A stretch of 64,000 nt of DNA from CAIVVT01 sp963823095 (GTDB lineage Bacteria; Acidobacteriota; Terriglobia; Bryobacterales; Bryobacteraceae), in the NCBI GenBank assembly GCA_963823095.1, contig CAWGKI010000019.1, positions 124,001-188,000 on the forward strand, read 5' to 3'. The stretch's first letter is position 1. Each line of letters opens with the position of its first letter. The position numbers and the translations under genes are program-made. A model generated the notes under the pieces. It saw only the letters and a list, made by a program, of their open reading frames with translations, ran no database searches and was not told the origin of the DNA. Positions 17,372 to 26,933 of this stretch are shown here, in pieces.

Positions 17372-19015
17372 CTAGTAAACAAACTCGAGACCAAACAGCG
17401 CTGTATTGACTCGAAATGGATCGACTGCGGTTAACTTGCCCGTGGTGGGGTCGGTTTGCACCATGGCAATCTGCTTCGGCCGGAACTGGTATTCGAACGA
17501 GAACTTGATGTTGGGGTGAATCAGAACCTGAAGGCCCGGCGTGAACCGGTTGCGAGTGGAACTCAGCGGCGCAAAAAACGGCGTATTGCCAGAGAACGCG
17601 AGTCCATTGATCCGATCGGCCGAGGAGTGGACCCCGTCCCAGCGCGCATTCGCCATGAGCCACGGCAGGATCATGTAGTCCGCCTGCACGAAGCCGCCAT
17701 TGAATTTCGCAGGCACGCTTCGAACGAATCCCACAGGAATTGGCGGTCCTGAAGAAATCGGCAGCGGGATGAGATTGCCGCTTTGGTCCACAGGCAGCAG
17801 ACTCTGATCGCGGCCGAACATGTAGACCCCATAGACATTAAATTTGCGGAAGTTGAAATTGAAATCGCCGCCCGCGCGATAGTAAGGTTCCTTCGCACTG
17901 AGGATCACGCTCGACCCATCGGTAGTCGCGGCTCCCGCGAAGCGCTGCAAGGACTTCCCATAAAGATAGAAGGAGCCCAGGTTCAGGCTGGTATGGTCAT
18001 GTGGACCGCTCGCACCAGCGGCCTGGATGGCGTGCCGGCTGTCGGGGTCGCGCTCCAGATTGAAGCGGTAAGACAGCCGGCTGTAAATGGTCTTCCACCC
18101 GGAACTCGATCCGAAGCCGACCCCGCCATTCTCGCCGCCGGTCGCCGATGGCACGTAGGAGCTCGTATTGGACGATTGATCGTCGCCGGCCGAATTGTCG
18201 TCGATGACGGCGACCGAATAATGGTAGCCGCCGTACTGGTGTCCGCCGCTCAATTCAATTCCCTTTGCCGCGCCCGCGAACGAGAATTGGTTCGACACGT
18301 TCTGCTGCAGCGACACGAGCGAGTTCATGGCGCCGATGTTGGCCTGCGAGTAAATGTCATAAGGGCTAAGGTCGTAGCTGCGCGCTTGTGTGATCGGCAG
18401 ATCCAGCTCGAACTGCCCCACGCGCACGCTCAGTGAATCTTTCGGGAGCTTCAGAAACCGCCCAACGTTCACGAATTTCAAATACGCATCGCCGAGTTCG
18501 CCCGCGCTATTGTGGCCGCTGACGCTGATGTCGTCGTCAACCCAGAAAGCGATGCCGCTGCCGAAGTTGCCCGCAGTGAAGATGCTGAAAAAGCCGCTCG
18601 CAAAATCGGCGCCTGGGATGAACTGAGGAACGCTTCCGGCCGGAGTGAGCGGGTCGAACTTGTTACGGTTCGCGCCCGTGAGTTGGAAGAAGGTGTTGAA
18701 CCGCAACCCGATCGGCGGCATCCCCGGAATCGATCCCGGCCACACCGATTTCGGAAAATTCTGTTTCTGAGCTTCGGCGCCCAACATCACGGGCGCCACC
18801 TTAAGCTGATCCTCGTCACCTTCCGGGAACTTGAAGCCCGCATCTTTGAAGGCCTTGCCAAAATCGTTCAGCTTCGGGAAGGCCACGTGGCACGTCTGGC
18901 ACGAAGTCGCGTATTGACGCGCGAATGCGGGTATGGCGCTCGCTCTTTGCGCCAGCGGTAATGCGCAGAGTACAAACAGGACGAGGGCAGGGAACGCGCT
19001 TGACACGGTCCTCAT
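17372..19015 (-). CDS. outer-membrane beta-barrel protein with N-terminal haem c site
   Basis: 547 residues from the ATG at 19015, which directly precedes a good signal peptide (VSSAFPALVLFVLCALPLAQ); the open frame extends 58 codons further upstream without any signal-like start. Just after cleavage comes CQTCH in FARQYATSCQTCHVAFPKLN, a classic single-haem motif, then a long Gly/aromatic beta-rich region ending in GLEFVY with terminal Tyr, as outer-membrane barrels do. Family members recur in Acidobacteriota but their role is unproven. A haem inside or at the mouth of a barrel would suit electron transfer across the outer membrane; this is inference. First gene of the minus-strand operon. 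Confidence 0.75.
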   Translation of the reverse strand: MRTVSSAFPALVLFVLCALPLAQRASAIPAFARQYATSCQTCHVAFPKLNDFGKAFKDAGFKFPEGDEDQLKVAPVMLGAEAQKQNFPKSVWPGSIPGMPPIGLRFNTFFQLTGANRNKFDPLTPAGSVPQFIPGADFASGFFSIFTAGNFGSGIAFWVDDDISVSGHNSAGELGDAYLKFVNVGRFLKLPKDSLSVRVGQFELDLPITQARSYDLSPYDIYSQANIGAMNSLVSLQQNVSNQFSFAGAAKGIELSGGHQYGGYHYSVAVIDDNSAGDDQSSNTSSYVPSATGGENGGVGFGSSSGWKTIYSRLSYRFNLERDPDSRHAIQAAGASGPHDHTSLNLGSFYLYGKSLQRFAGAATTDGSSVILSAKEPYYRAGGDFNFNFRKFNVYGVYMFGRDQSLLPVDQSGNLIPLPISSGPPIPVGFVRSVPAKFNGGFVQADYMILPWLMANARWDGVHSSADRINGLAFSGNTPFFAPLSSTRNRFTPGLQVLIHPNIKFSFEYQFRPKQIAMVQTDPTTGKLTAVDPFRVNTALFGLEFVY

Positions 19016-19832
19016 TGACAACCAATGTCCCTGATTGAGCCAGGATCCCGGTTTGGGCCTCCTTGGCCTGAAAACATCCGCGCGGAAGACATTCGACTGG
19101 CCTTCCGGCACACTTATCCTGTTTGTCCTGTCTTGGTAATTCACAGTAATGTTACACCTCTCCCCAGAATGCCCTTCGGACACCCACAATTCGGGACAAC
19201 ATTGTCTGTATAGCTTGGCCGACTGTAGGGTTTATTGTTGAGTAAGCCCGTTTATGGGCGGATTGTCTTTGTTTTAGGGCAAGCTTCACGATTGGAGCAG
19301 ATTGTGTTGTAAAGATATTGTTAATAAAAAGTAAAAATAGGCAGGCTTGACACAAGCGTTTGGAGCATTGCACAACTGGCGCTATGCGACCGCGCCGGCG
19401 ACTCGACCCTGGTGCGGGTTGCTATCACGCCGATAGTCAGACTCGAGCATGACATTGACCGTTCGCAAAGACAGGCCAACTCCGCCAGCTCATCATTGGC
19501 CTCTATTGGTCACTCTTGTGAATTCCGATAGCGATTGTCGCCATACTCCTGGAATTCGAGGTGCAAACTTTCTTGCCTCGCCGGCTAGGTAAATGTTCTA
19601 TGCGCACGCCTTATTGCGGCCAACAGTTCGATCCCGGCTTACGCGCCACAGCGTTCGGGCCGGTGCTAGCGCCGACCGCGCTCCCGCTTCGGCCCGCATT
19701 CGCCGGACAGCCCGATCGACTGCGTAACCTCTACCAGGCTCTGACCATTGGCAACGGCACGATTTGCGGCCAGAGTCATTCCACAGCCGGACCCAGAGAC
19801 TTCGGCCCCATCGCGCCAGAATCGAGCGCCCT
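19016..19832. promoter_or_regulatory. divergent promoter region of the haem-barrel operon and coxA
   Basis: About 800 bases with no convincing gene. The segment 19290-19345 is strongly AT-rich (AAAGATATTGTTAATAAAAAG) and is the most likely core promoter zone. TTGACA occurs at 19346-19351 on the plus strand, but no good -10 follows at normal spacing. The remaining open frames look like chance. Confidence 0.4.
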
Positions 19833-21460
19833 ATGCTAGCCGCGCCGGTCCTCGAAACCGAACATTACTTGAATTCGAGCTACGGCCTCTCCTCGTGGCT
19901 GCTGACCAAGGACCACAAACGGGTCGCCGTGTTGTTCTTCCTCGCCATCTCGGTCTTCTTCGCAATGGGCAGCCTCTTCGCCGGCCTGATGCGATTGGAA
20001 CTGCTGAGACCGCATGGCGTCCTCGTCAGCTCCGACACGTATAACAAACTGTTCACCATGCACGGCGTGATCATGGTGTTCTTCTTCCTGCTCCCGTCGA
20101 TTCCCGCCACGCTGGGCAATTTCTTCCTGCCGATCATGATCGGTGCGCGCGGTCTGGCCTTGCCGAGAATCAATCTGCTGAGCTGGTACCTGCTGATACT
20201 GGGTGGCGGTTTCACCGTCTTCGCGATGGTTGCGGGCGGAGTGGACACGGGTTGGACGTTTTACGCACCGTACAGCACCGCCTACTCGAACACCTACGTG
20301 ATACCGGCCGTGCTTGGCATCTGCGCCGCCGCTTCTTCCTCGCTATTGACTGGGCTGAACTTCATCGTCACGGTACACCGCCTGCGCGCGCCGGGCATGA
20401 CCTGGCTCCGTATGCCCCTGTTTGTCTGGGCCAATTACATTACCGGCGCCGTCCAGGTACTCGCCACCCCTGTGATTGTCGGCGCTCTGGTGTTGTTGAT
20501 CTGCGAGCGTGCTTTCCACCTCGGAATCTTCGATCCCGCGAGGGGTGGCGATCCGGTGCTGTTCCAGCGCCTGTTCTGGTTCTACGCGCACCCCGCGGTT
20601 TACATCATGGTGCTGCCCGCGATGGGCGTCGTCAGCGAGCTGGTTTCCACCTTTTCGCGCAAACCGGTGTTCGGTTATCGCTTCATGGTCTTCTTGAGCG
20701 CCGCCATCGCGGTGCTTGGATTCCTCGTTTGGGGCCAACACTTGTTCGTTGGCGGCCAGTTGTTGAACGCCAGCCTGGTGTTCTCGATGCTGAGTTATCT
20801 TGTCGCCGATCCCATCCGCGATCATGGCGTTCAATTGGACCGCGACGCTATACAAAGGCTCCATATCCCTTCGCGGCGCCCATGCTGTATGCGCTTGGAT
20901 TCATCGGCGTGTTCACCATCGGCGGCTTGGCCGGGCTGTTCCTGGCCGCGTTGGCACTGAACGTCCACCTCGCCGGCACTCATTTCGTTGTCGCGCAATT
21001 TCATTACCTCGTAGCCGGCGGAACGGTGATGGCATTCCTGGGCGGCCTGCACTACTGGTGGCCTAAGATGACCGGCCGCAAGTACTCGGAACGATGGGCA
21101 CAGGTTGCCGCGCTTCTTATCTTCGCGGGAATCAACCTGACGTTCTTCCCCCAGCTCATACTGGGCTATCTCGGGATGCCCAGCCGTTACCACGCGTATC
21201 CGGCTGAGTTCCAGGCGTTGAATGTCGCCTCGACGTTGGGCGCCGGGGTACTCGGCCTGGGCTGCGTTCTGCCCGCTATCTATCTGGTCTGGTCGCTGCT
21301 GTTCGGGCCGGAGGCCGGCGCCAATCCCTGGCGCGCTTCGGGATTCGAATGGAAGACGGCTTCGCCGCCAGCCGCGCATAACTTCGACGAGATTCCGGTG
21401 GTCATTGAGGAGGCGTACGACTACAGCAACGTTGTGCGCGACGCGATGGAAGTTGGATAG
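19833..21460 (+). pseudogene. coxA: cytochrome c oxidase subunit I-like, two frameshifts and altered active site
   Basis: The 12-helix haem-copper oxidase fold is recognisable throughout. Removing one G near 20808 and one near 20875 restores about 541 residues, the normal size. Kept residues: His77 (haem a), His253 and Tyr257 (HPAVY, CuB and cross-linked Tyr), His303 (CuB) and His390 (haem a). Changed residues: Gln302 for the first His of the HH pair (GQHLF instead of GHHMF), Gln388 for the haem a3 His (AQFHY instead of AHFHY), Gly107 for the D-channel Asp (IGARGLALP) and Met331 for the K-channel Lys (PSAIMAFNW). Such a protein should hold haem a but not a normal binuclear centre. No subunit III gene follows. 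It may be a decaying copy or a catalytically dead paralogue. Confidence 0.85.
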
Positions 21461-21701
21461 CGAGATTTACCCGTTGGGAAGAATCGTGCCGAAACGCCCT
21501 GCCCATTGGAGTCCGATAACGCCGGTGAGCAGCCCGAAGGCCATGCTCCGCCAGTGGACTTGAGCGCCTATTAATCGCAAGACTCAAACGAAAGGTGCGG
21601 CCCGCAAAACATCGCCTGCCACCGGTTGCGCTTCCAGCGCGTGAAGCGCCTTCCGATATCGCCTCGCCCTCGATATAGTGGTATTCGTTACTTAACCCCG
21701 C
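21461..21701. other. intergenic gap after coxA, possible coding scrap
   Basis: Subunit III would normally be expected here but nothing like it is readable. On the minus strand a stretch of about 38 codons ending near 21470 (MAFGLLTGVIGLQWAG) looks like part of a membrane protein; it has no neighbours or start signal and may be chance or a relic. Confidence 0.3.
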
Positions 21702-23981
21702 ATGGCGAAGCCGACCAGCCAGGAACGTCGCAAACAAGCTCTCCGCCAACGTCGAGCCGAAGAACAGCGCGAATTCGATCTCGAAGAAGCGGGCTATTTT
21801 TTCGGCGACGCCCTCCAGGCGCACCGTTCCGGCGACATCCCGGCCGCGGACCGTTTCCTCAAGAAAGCGCTGATCCTCGATCCCAAACACTCCGGGGCTA
21901 TGCGGTTGCTGGCGCAGATCCATCACGCCGCCGGACACTATGCCGAAGCGCTCGGGTATCTCCAACAATTGCGGCGGATCGATACCGATCCAACGACGCT
22001 GTTTAATTCCGCCGTGCTCTTGCGCGAGTTGGGACACTCGGACAAAGCGCTCGAGAGCATGCGGGAGTTTCTGGCCGCGGTTGCGGCGCGGCGGGAACCG
22101 GAGTGGCGCAAGCTGAAAATCTCGGCTCAATCGTTCCTGCAATCCACCCTGCCTCAGCCCGCGCCCGAAAAGCATGAGCCGGTTCGGGTCCAGGCCGCTG
22201 CACCCGCGCCTGTAACCTCGCCCGCGCCCGATCGGCCCAGGGCTCCTGAACCACCGCGCGCCGCGGTTCAATTCTTCCCCACCTCTACACCCGCTTTCGC
22301 CACTCCGGGGACTGTCGCGGATTACTTCCTGCGCCGCCAGTGGATCGAGCTGCAGATGGCACAGAACTTCGAGGACTTGCTCTGCCTGCCCTCGCTCAAC
22401 GGCGTCGATGCGTACATTTACCAGCAGGAGACGGTGCGCAAAGTGCTCCGCCATTTCAAAGGCCGGGCGCTGCTCGCCGACGAGGTGGGCTTGGGAAAAA
22501 CCATCGAGGCCTGCCTGGTGCTGAAGGAGTATTGGATGCGCGGCCTGGTGCGCAAAGCGCTGGTCCTCACACCGCCCTCGCTCGTATCCCAATGGAAGGG
22601 CGAGCTGATCGAGAAGTTCGGGTTGACCCCGGCCTCGCCCGATGGCGCCGAATTCCGCCGCGATCCGTCGCGGTTTTGGGAATCCGAACCGCTCGTGGTC
22701 GCCTCCATCGCCCAGGCGCGGCTCGACCTGCACGCCAAAGCCATTGCAGCCGTGCCTTGGGACATGGTCATCGTCGACGAGGCCCATTGCCTCAAGACTC
22801 GCTCCAGCGCCAACTGGCAGCTCGTGGACTCGCTCCAGAAGAAGTTCATTCTGATGCTCACCGCCACGCCGGTGGAGAACAACCTGATCGAGTTGTATAA
22901 CCTGATCACGCTGCTCAAGCCCGGCCTTCTCGCCACCGAGCCCGACTTCCGCAAAGCTTACGTCACGCCGGGCAAACCCAAGTCGCCCCGAAATCCCGAG
23001 CGGCTTCGCAACATGTTGGGCGACGTGATGATCCGCAATACGCGCGCCGCGGCCGACGTCAAACTGCCCCGCCGCATTGCCGCCAGCGTCCCCGTGACGC
23101 CATCCAGAATCGAAGCGGAGACCTACGACCGCGTATCGCGCTTCATCGCAACACGATACCGGCAGAGTTCGGGCAAACGCGCGCCTTCGGGCGCGCTCGA
23201 CCTGATGCTGAGGCAGGCCGGCAGCAGCCCGCAAGCGCTCGCGCGATCCGTCGCGCACGCCCTGCAAGATGCCAACTGGGTGGATGCGGCCGGCCGCGGC
23301 GAGTTGGAAGCCATACTGGATCTGGCGGCCAGCGTGGACGATAGCGCGAAGGGAATTCAGCTCGCCCGGATGCTGGCCGCGCGGCCGGGCAAGGCGGTAG
23401 TGTTCACCGAGTTTCTCCCCACGCTCGAACACCTCCGGCGCATTTGCGAACTGCACAATGTGCCTTACGCCTGCTTCAGCGGTGAGCTTTCCCGCGCGGA
23501 AAAGGACGCCGCTATCGCCCAGTTTCGTGACCATGCCGACGTGCTGCTCTCCACTGGCGCCGGAGGCGAGGGGCGCAACCTCCAATTCGCCGACACGATT
23601 GTGAATTTCGACTTGCCGTGGAATCCAATGCGCATCGAACAGCGCGTGGGCCGGGTTCACCGCATCGGGCAGGACCACGACGTCTTCGTCTTCAATTACT
23701 GCCAGGAGGGAACCGTCGAAGAGCAGATCCTGCGCGTGCTGCACGACAAGATCAACATGTTCGAATTGGTCGTAGGCGAAATGGACGCCATCCTGGGCAC
23801 CCTCGACGACGCCCGGGACTTCGCTGAAATCGTGATGGACCTGTGGATCTCGGGCCGGGAATCGGGCGAGGTGGAACAGTCGTTCGAGGATCTGGCCCGG
23901 CGGCTTCTCGACGCCAAGAAGCAGCACATCAAGGTTCAGGAGTTGGACGAAGCCTTGTTCTCCCACGACTTTGAGGTATAG
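21702..23981 (+). CDS. SNF2-family helicase with N-terminal TPRs
   Basis: 759 residues. An Arg/Glu-rich start and two or three TPRs (about 25-150), a Pro/Ala linker (about 155-195), then the two RecA-like domains of a SNF2/RapA-type ATPase. Visible motifs: GLGKT (about 262-266), DEAH (359-362), LTATPVENN (III), TEFLPTLEHL, and the C-terminal helicase motifs GAGGEGRNLQ and QRVGRVHRIGQ (about 645). These enzymes use ATP to move along duplex DNA and remodel bound proteins or polymerase. It ends exactly one base before the next gene, so they form a pair. Restriction or defence genes are absent, so a repair or transcription-recycling role is as likely as defence. Confidence 0.85.
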   Translation: MAKPTSQERRKQALRQRRAEEQREFDLEEAGYFFGDALQAHRSGDIPAADRFLKKALILDPKHSGAMRLLAQIHHAAGHYAEALGYLQQLRRIDTDPTTLFNSAVLLRELGHSDKALESMREFLAAVAARREPEWRKLKISAQSFLQSTLPQPAPEKHEPVRVQAAAPAPVTSPAPDRPRAPEPPRAAVQFFPTSTPAFATPGTVADYFLRRQWIELQMAQNFEDLLCLPSLNGVDAYIYQQETVRKVLRHFKGRALLADEVGLGKTIEACLVLKEYWMRGLVRKALVLTPPSLVSQWKGELIEKFGLTPASPDGAEFRRDPSRFWESEPLVVASIAQARLDLHAKAIAAVPWDMVIVDEAHCLKTRSSANWQLVDSLQKKFILMLTATPVENNLIELYNLITLLKPGLLATEPDFRKAYVTPGKPKSPRNPERLRNMLGDVMIRNTRAAADVKLPRRIAASVPVTPSRIEAETYDRVSRFIATRYRQSSGKRAPSGALDLMLRQAGSSPQALARSVAHALQDANWVDAAGRGELEAILDLAASVDDSAKGIQLARMLAARPGKAVVFTEFLPTLEHLRRICELHNVPYACFSGELSRAEKDAAIAQFRDHADVLLSTGAGGEGRNLQFADTIVNFDLPWNPMRIEQRVGRVHRIGQDHDVFVFNYCQEGTVEEQILRVLHDKINMFELVVGEMDAILGTLDDARDFAEIVMDLWISGRESGEVEQSFEDLARRLLDAKKQHIKVQELDEALFSHDFEV

Positions 23982-25100
23982 ATGATTGGAATCGCCAGTT
24001 GGGCCCGAGATCTGCTGGTCAGCCGCGGAGCGCTAGTCGAATGCGAAGAGGACGGCGCCCTGCGAGCCATGCTGCCCGCGGAGCTGGCCGCGGCGTTGGA
24101 GTCTCGCGAGTGGCTCTCGTTGCGCTTCGGCGCCGGCCCGGGTTCGAACGACGAAATCGAATGGCTGGACCGGCTTGGCCGCTTGTTGCCCGCGGATGCC
24201 CGCGTGACCGGCACACGCCTGCGCCGGCCTGTTCCCGCGCCGCCGATCGATTCCTCCGGCGCGCTGGAGCGCGGATTGGCGCTGCAAAACGGCATCTTTC
24301 GCGTGCTTGAAGACTACCAGCAAAATGCCCGCTACTTTTTCTTCGATTTTCAGTACACCATCGAGTCCGATGAAAGCAGCCTCGGTGTGGTTACGGCGTG
24401 CCTTAACGCATCGGCCCGCACGCTGGTGTCGAAGCCGGACTTGCTGTTAAGGGCAGTAAAGGACGACCTGGAAGAGGACACGCAGCGGGCCATTCCCCAC
24501 GAGGAATTAGCGGCGCTCTTCCCCGTTGCGCTGCACGGCGTCCAGCCCGAAATCCGCCGGCTGGCCGCGGGCATCGAACAGAGTTCCAACCGCCGGCTGG
24601 CGCGTGACACGGAGCGCATCGACTCCTACTACAAGGACCTGCTGAGCCAGATCGGAAAGCGCATCGCACGCCGCGCCGGCGATGCGGGGACCGCTGAAAA
24701 GGAGCGCAGCCGGGCTGCCGCCACCCAATTGGACCGCACCGCAAAACTGGAGGACCTGGTCCGCAAGTACTCATTGAAAATCCGCATCCAACCGGGCGAC
24801 GTCCTGGCCGTGTCGCTGCCGGTAAGGGAAATCTCGGCGCGGATAATCCGCAAGAAAGCCGAGCGCGTGGCCAAGCTCCACTGGAACCCGATGCTTGGCG
24901 CGCTCGAAGCACCTTGGTGCGAAGGCTGCTCCGGGCCGGCGCGCCCGCTCTTCCTGTGCGACGACCGCGTGCATTTTCTCTGCAAATCATGCGCCGCTCC
25001 CTGTCTGGCCTGCGGCAAACAGTTCTGCCGCGCGTGCCAGCCCCGCTGCAGGTGCGGCGCGGCGTCGACAGACGCGGGCAATCAGCCAAATGAGCGTTGA
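23982..25100 (+). CDS. zinc-ribbon protein paired with the SNF2 helicase, function unknown
   Basis: 372 residues. I do not recognise a named family. The N-terminal two thirds are mixed alpha/beta and then helical with a basic, probably coiled-coil part (about 205-260). The C-terminal 70 residues hold Cys clusters that look like treble-clef or ribbon zinc sites: CEGC, CDDRVHFLCKSC, CLACGKQFCRAC and CRCG. The start codon follows the helicase stop with no gap, so translation is very likely coupled. A DNA- or protein-binding subunit guiding the helicase is the obvious guess, but no sequence motif proves it. Confidence 0.65.
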   Translation: MIGIASWARDLLVSRGALVECEEDGALRAMLPAELAAALESREWLSLRFGAGPGSNDEIEWLDRLGRLLPADARVTGTRLRRPVPAPPIDSSGALERGLALQNGIFRVLEDYQQNARYFFFDFQYTIESDESSLGVVTACLNASARTLVSKPDLLLRAVKDDLEEDTQRAIPHEELAALFPVALHGVQPEIRRLAAGIEQSSNRRLARDTERIDSYYKDLLSQIGKRIARRAGDAGTAEKERSRAAATQLDRTAKLEDLVRKYSLKIRIQPGDVLAVSLPVREISARIIRKKAERVAKLHWNPMLGALEAPWCEGCSGPARPLFLCDDRVHFLCKSCAAPCLACGKQFCRACQPRCRCGAASTDAGNQPNER

Positions 25101-25357
25101 CTGAATCCGAACGAAGCGGGTCGCGCGCGGGTGGTCGAGCGCAGCGGTGTCGAGCTGGCTCAGGCTCCGAACCTCCGGGCCGCGCGCGCCTCCTCTGAGG
25201 TGGTTGGCGGATCGAAGTTGAAGAGCGGCCGGATGCTCCTACACATGGCTATGGACTTGAAGGTACCGGAACACGTGAGCGGAGTTGGGCGCATCGCGAG
25301 ATCCGGCAGATCTCCGGGTCGAATAGACACGCGAGTTGCGATGGGCGCGACTCCGCT

Positions 25358-26762
25358 TCAGCGCGCCTTGGGCGCGGGTGCTTCGACGAGTTTCTGGCCG
25401 GCCAGCTTCCGGAAGGTATCGGCAATGATCGGCGCAGTCTCCGGACCAAGCGAGTTCACCTCGCCGTACCAACGCTCCTTGGCGTTCTGCAGCCAGGGCT
25501 CTTTCTCGTCCCACTCGGCCTTAGGGATGATGTAGCCGATCTCATCGTCGGCCAGTCCGAACAGCATCCGGTACGGAGCCGAAAGGAGCTTCTTCACGGG
25601 CGGCTCGATCGCCGCATCGGGGAAGTCCGCGCCGGGGTACCGCTCGACGCCGCCGACGCTCAGTTCGGGATACATCTCGCCGGGAATCAGAGCGATTTCG
25701 AGCTGAGGTTTGCCGTGGCCGGAGAATCGAATGTAGCCGACCGGCGACTGCGTCCGCGCCTTCGGCGTCAGGCTGCTTGCGTCCGGCGAAGACGCCGGCC
25801 TGCGAGGCTGCCAGGAAGAGCTTGTTCGCCATCGGAATGCGAGCCATTTGCTCGCGCATCAGGATGTCGTCGATAGGAACTTCCGCGGCTTTCTTGAGAG
25901 ATTCGGCAACCAGTTCCGCCAGACGGACACCGATGTAGTTGGCCTTCTCGAAGCTATCCTCGGCATAGACCACGCCCGTCTTCCGGTCGGCGATCCGGGC
26001 GTCTCCGGGCGATTGCATGCCGCCGACGGCTCCGTTGATGAAGACCGCCGTTCCGCCACACAGTTCCTCCAACCGTTTGTACAGACTTGCCGGATAGTCG
26101 GCTGTGATCAGCCTGTTCCGCGAACCGAGGGTCTCCGGATGATTTGCCCAGTTCACCAGCGTGCCGATGGGCTTATCAGACAGGTCCACGGCCTGTAGCG
26201 CGATGAGCTCCGAGTCGTGGACATCCGGCGGACGGCTGTCGTGAATGAAAGTGTCGAGTTCGGGAGCGTGCAGGCTCGCCAAATGAATCCGCGCGGGACG
26301 CAGGTTGGCCACAGCGTCGCGCGCGGCCGCGGCGACCCGCTCCACCAGGAATTCCATGTAGCCTTCGTTGATGCCGCTCCGGCCCTGACCGGGACCCCAC
26401 ATGCCCATAGTGTCGGGGCCTTCGTGATCGTGCAGAGCGGCGACAACCACCTGAGCGCCAGGCACCTTGGAACGGATCTTCAAGACGTCTTCCCAGAAGA
26501 TGCCGATCACGTCGACTCCGCACAGCACCAGCGGGCGCCGCGCCGTGTCGATCGCCAGGCAGCGCGCGTAAAGCTCGTCGTGAATGCCCGTCGCCACACG
26601 GTTGTCGCCATATCCGGCGATATAGACAGGGGAATGGATCTTCAGATCCGGAGTGACTACCCGCTTGCCGGCGCCAACGCGCAGCGGTCCGGCAGCGAGA
26701 GCGGCCGGCGCCAGCAATCCGGGCAATGCGAGCAAGAAGACGAATGCGGTAGTTGATTTCAT
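25358..26762 (-). pseudogene. neutral ceramidase-like secreted protein, frameshifted
   Basis: Begins at the ATG at 26762, right before a signal peptide (FVFLLALPGLLAPAALA). The body matches the neutral/alkaline ceramidase N-terminal fold: RVVTPDLK near the start, then HDHEGPDTMG, NWANHPETLG and FINGAVGGMQSPG, which in ceramidases supply zinc ligands and catalytic residues. Around 25770-25790 the frame slips by one base. The continuation (SSLTPKARTQSPVGYIRFSG through GEMYPELSVGGVERYPGADF to KLVEAPAPKAR) is in the next frame and completes the normal C-terminus. Either one extra base is a sequence error or the gene is recently broken. In soil Acidobacteriota such proteins may act on lipids or other amides; the substrate is unknown. 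It lies downstream of the IclR gene on the same strand. Confidence 0.75.
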
Positions 26763-26933
26763 GGCATTGATGCGGCAGGCAATCGGACGGTTCAAGCGGC
26801 CACAGTCATTTGGGTGGCGCCATCTTCGAAGCGCGTCCCCCGCTCCTCCGGTCCGAAACAGGTCCAGGAATCCAATCCCCGTGAATCTCAATTCAACGAC
26901 TCGCGGCACAGATCCGACCGTCCGCGCGGGCAT

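Noticed and set aside
19346..19374. TTGACA upstream of coxA as a promoter
   Set aside because: GCACAA at the -10 position is weak and the site lies almost 500 bases before the start; kept only as part of the general promoter region.
21402..23966. 854-codon minus-strand frame over the SNF2 gene
   Set aside because: Antisense shadow; the plus strand carries all helicase motifs and the minus product has no family features.
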